The notes under the pieces: model-generated
What the model was told of the DNA's origin: nothing
What the model saw: the letters and a program-made list of their open reading frames with translations, nothing else
Databases searched by the model: none
Part shown: positions 62,421 to 64,000 of the stretch, in pieces
Position numbering within the stretch: position 1 is the stretch's first letter
Layout of the letters: each line of letters begins with the position of its first letter
Position numbers and translations under genes: made by a program
DNA from: Osmia lignaria lignaria
Lineage: Eukaryota; Arthropoda; Insecta; Hymenoptera; Megachilidae
Direction of reading: 5' to 3'
Assembly: GCF_051020975.1 (NCBI RefSeq)
Contig: NC_135035.1
Coordinates: forward strand, 11,904,001-11,968,000
Length of the DNA: 64,000 bases

Positions 62421-64000
62421 ATCGGGAAGGAACTCACTGAGACCAGGATAGTTGGTGATTTCTTAGAAATTGGTGGACCTCTTGGATGGGATGACCAGTC
62501 TTGATTTTCCAAAGATCCTTGTTAAGAAAATATTTAAGTTGAAAATGTGCAAAATGGTGATTTTTGATTATAAAATACTTGTAGCTTTATTAACCCTTTG
62601 GACGACAGGCCCAATTTTATACTTCAGTACCCTAAATAATAAAAAAGCATTAACATTGTGTTATTAAAATATTACCTCCTTTAGAATTTAACCATTATAC
62701 CAATATTTACAATTGTAAAATACTTATCATTCTCTGACTGACAATGAGTAACATAATCAAGTAGAAAGCAAATCTTTCTTCACTTATTTAAAAAAAAATG
62801 TACGATGCTGTAAGGTTCAGACAACGGTTGTAAAATGAAAGCAAACACTTAGGAACGTTACATGTTACCCTATCTTATCGATGCGTTGAGTTCAATATGT
62901 GATTTCAACAGAGAATTATGGGAATTCCATTTGATCATGCTGTTCGACAGAAAGTGTATTACTTTTCAAATTACACCTTCAGGGATTTGATAAGATGAAA
63001 TTGAAGGCTGAAGAAAGTTGCACTTTATTGGCCCTGTCATTTTATTGAAGATAAATTTTAAATTTTACAGTACAATTGCTGGCGTTTCATCTTGATTGCA
63101 GTATACAATGGACTGTGTATGTATTACCTATTTATTTATATTCATTTTTATGATTTTCACTAATGCAATTTTTTTATTAAATTTTAACCTGGCACTGCTT
63201 CTTATAAAAATGTAGAAAGGATGTTTATTAGTATCATCGAATAAAACGTTAATTATCGGATGAAACTAGACTTTGCCACGCAATACAAATTATTACATGT
63301 TATGGCGTATTGGCTAATACCGTAAACAAGATGTTCCCATCGTTAATATTTCTCCCGCGTGCAGATAACGAGATGAGTTTCACGGGAAATTTATCATCTC
63401 CGTGATATACTCTGCTTAACTAACGCTTTCCACGTTCTTCGCGGGCAACGGAATATTTCTTCGCACTTCACCGCCTCAGCCAGGCGTCGATAGCCTGTAA
63501 TCCTCTAACAAACTCGTAGCTTGTTAAAGTGTAAAGAAGAGGCAGATCCAATGTAAAATTGATATTGCTATTGAGAAAATATTAATTTGTTATTTCATAT
63601 TATTTTCATTTTTCAAGTTATACACTGTTCCTTGATCGCTTTTTCGAAAAATTAAGAAAAAAAGCACAATAATTGCTATAATAAATACTTACTCTAAACT
63701 AATTATTCGAGTATAATTAAGAAGCAAAAAAACTTTTTCTCGCGAAAAATACAATTATTCCTCCATGTACCATCCTCAACTTCCTGTATCCATCCTGTAT
63801 GTCCAGTAATTCGATGCCTCATAAAATGTCCGGAACGGAAGGGTTCCCCTGAATTGAAGTCTCTTAAGCAGCGGCTAGCTAAGTGAATAACTTTCTCCAA
63901 ATCCTCGCGGAACGCGCGAAGGGCCTGGGTCGTGGTTGGTCCAGGCTCGTAAATCGAGGGTCCGGGCTTAGTCAGCGAAAGGCGAGGGTGTAAAAGAGGA
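62421..64000. other. AT-rich intergenic DNA at window end
   Basis: AT-rich except for GC-richer sequence at 63340-63500 and after 63760. No gene, RNA or mobile element is supported up to the window edge. Confidence 0.4.

Noticed and set aside
1..64000. drumstick (two-finger Odd family gene), tRNA genes, transposase or reverse transcriptase frames
   Set aside because: Looked for family motifs (such as IHERTH outside the two genes), T-loop patterns and catalytic motifs by eye. None found; short tRNAs or degraded elements could still be missed.

Overview
This is eukaryotic DNA, most likely from a hymenopteran insect (bee, wasp or ant). The evidence is spliced genes with GT-AG introns, a mosaic of AT-rich stretches and CpG-rich islands, two Odd-skipped family zinc-finger genes, and a nine-exon odorant receptor with the C-terminal signature common in hymenopteran receptors. 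No prokaryotic, viral or transposase gene was recognised. The species cannot be named from the sequence alone.

Three protein-coding genes are supported, all on the + strand. (1) odd-skipped (odd), 16648-17955, two exons, 295 aa, with four C2H2 fingers and a C-terminal eh1-like motif. (2) A complete odorant receptor, 42241-44272, nine exons, 391 aa. (3) A five-finger paralogue of odd, probably sister of odd and bowl (sob), 49985-52839, two exons, 434 aa. odd and sob share an intron at the same codon and phase and differ at only 3 of 107 positions across fingers 1-4, so they are duplicates. The receptor lies inside the ~32 kb between them, about 5.7 kb upstream of sob.

The rest has no gene I can support. 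Positions 1-16 kb (upstream of odd), 18-42 kb (odd to receptor), 44-49 kb (receptor to sob) and 53-64 kb (downstream of sob) alternate between AT-rich DNA and GC-richer, unique-looking islands. Odd-family genes are embryonic patterning and leg-segmentation regulators, so these islands are plausible enhancers, but that is inference. The non-coding DNA also carries microsatellites, a dispersed GCGTC/GACGC pentamer repeat, a diverged repeated block at 27-34 kb, and several hairpins.

The observations most worth following are: a 69-nt pre-miRNA-like hairpin at 1055-1123; a long stem in the odd 3' UTR followed by three Pumilio-type octamers; an intact receptor gene between two developmental paralogues; an upstream ORF overlapping the sob start; and the small structured elements at 11.05-11.35 kb.
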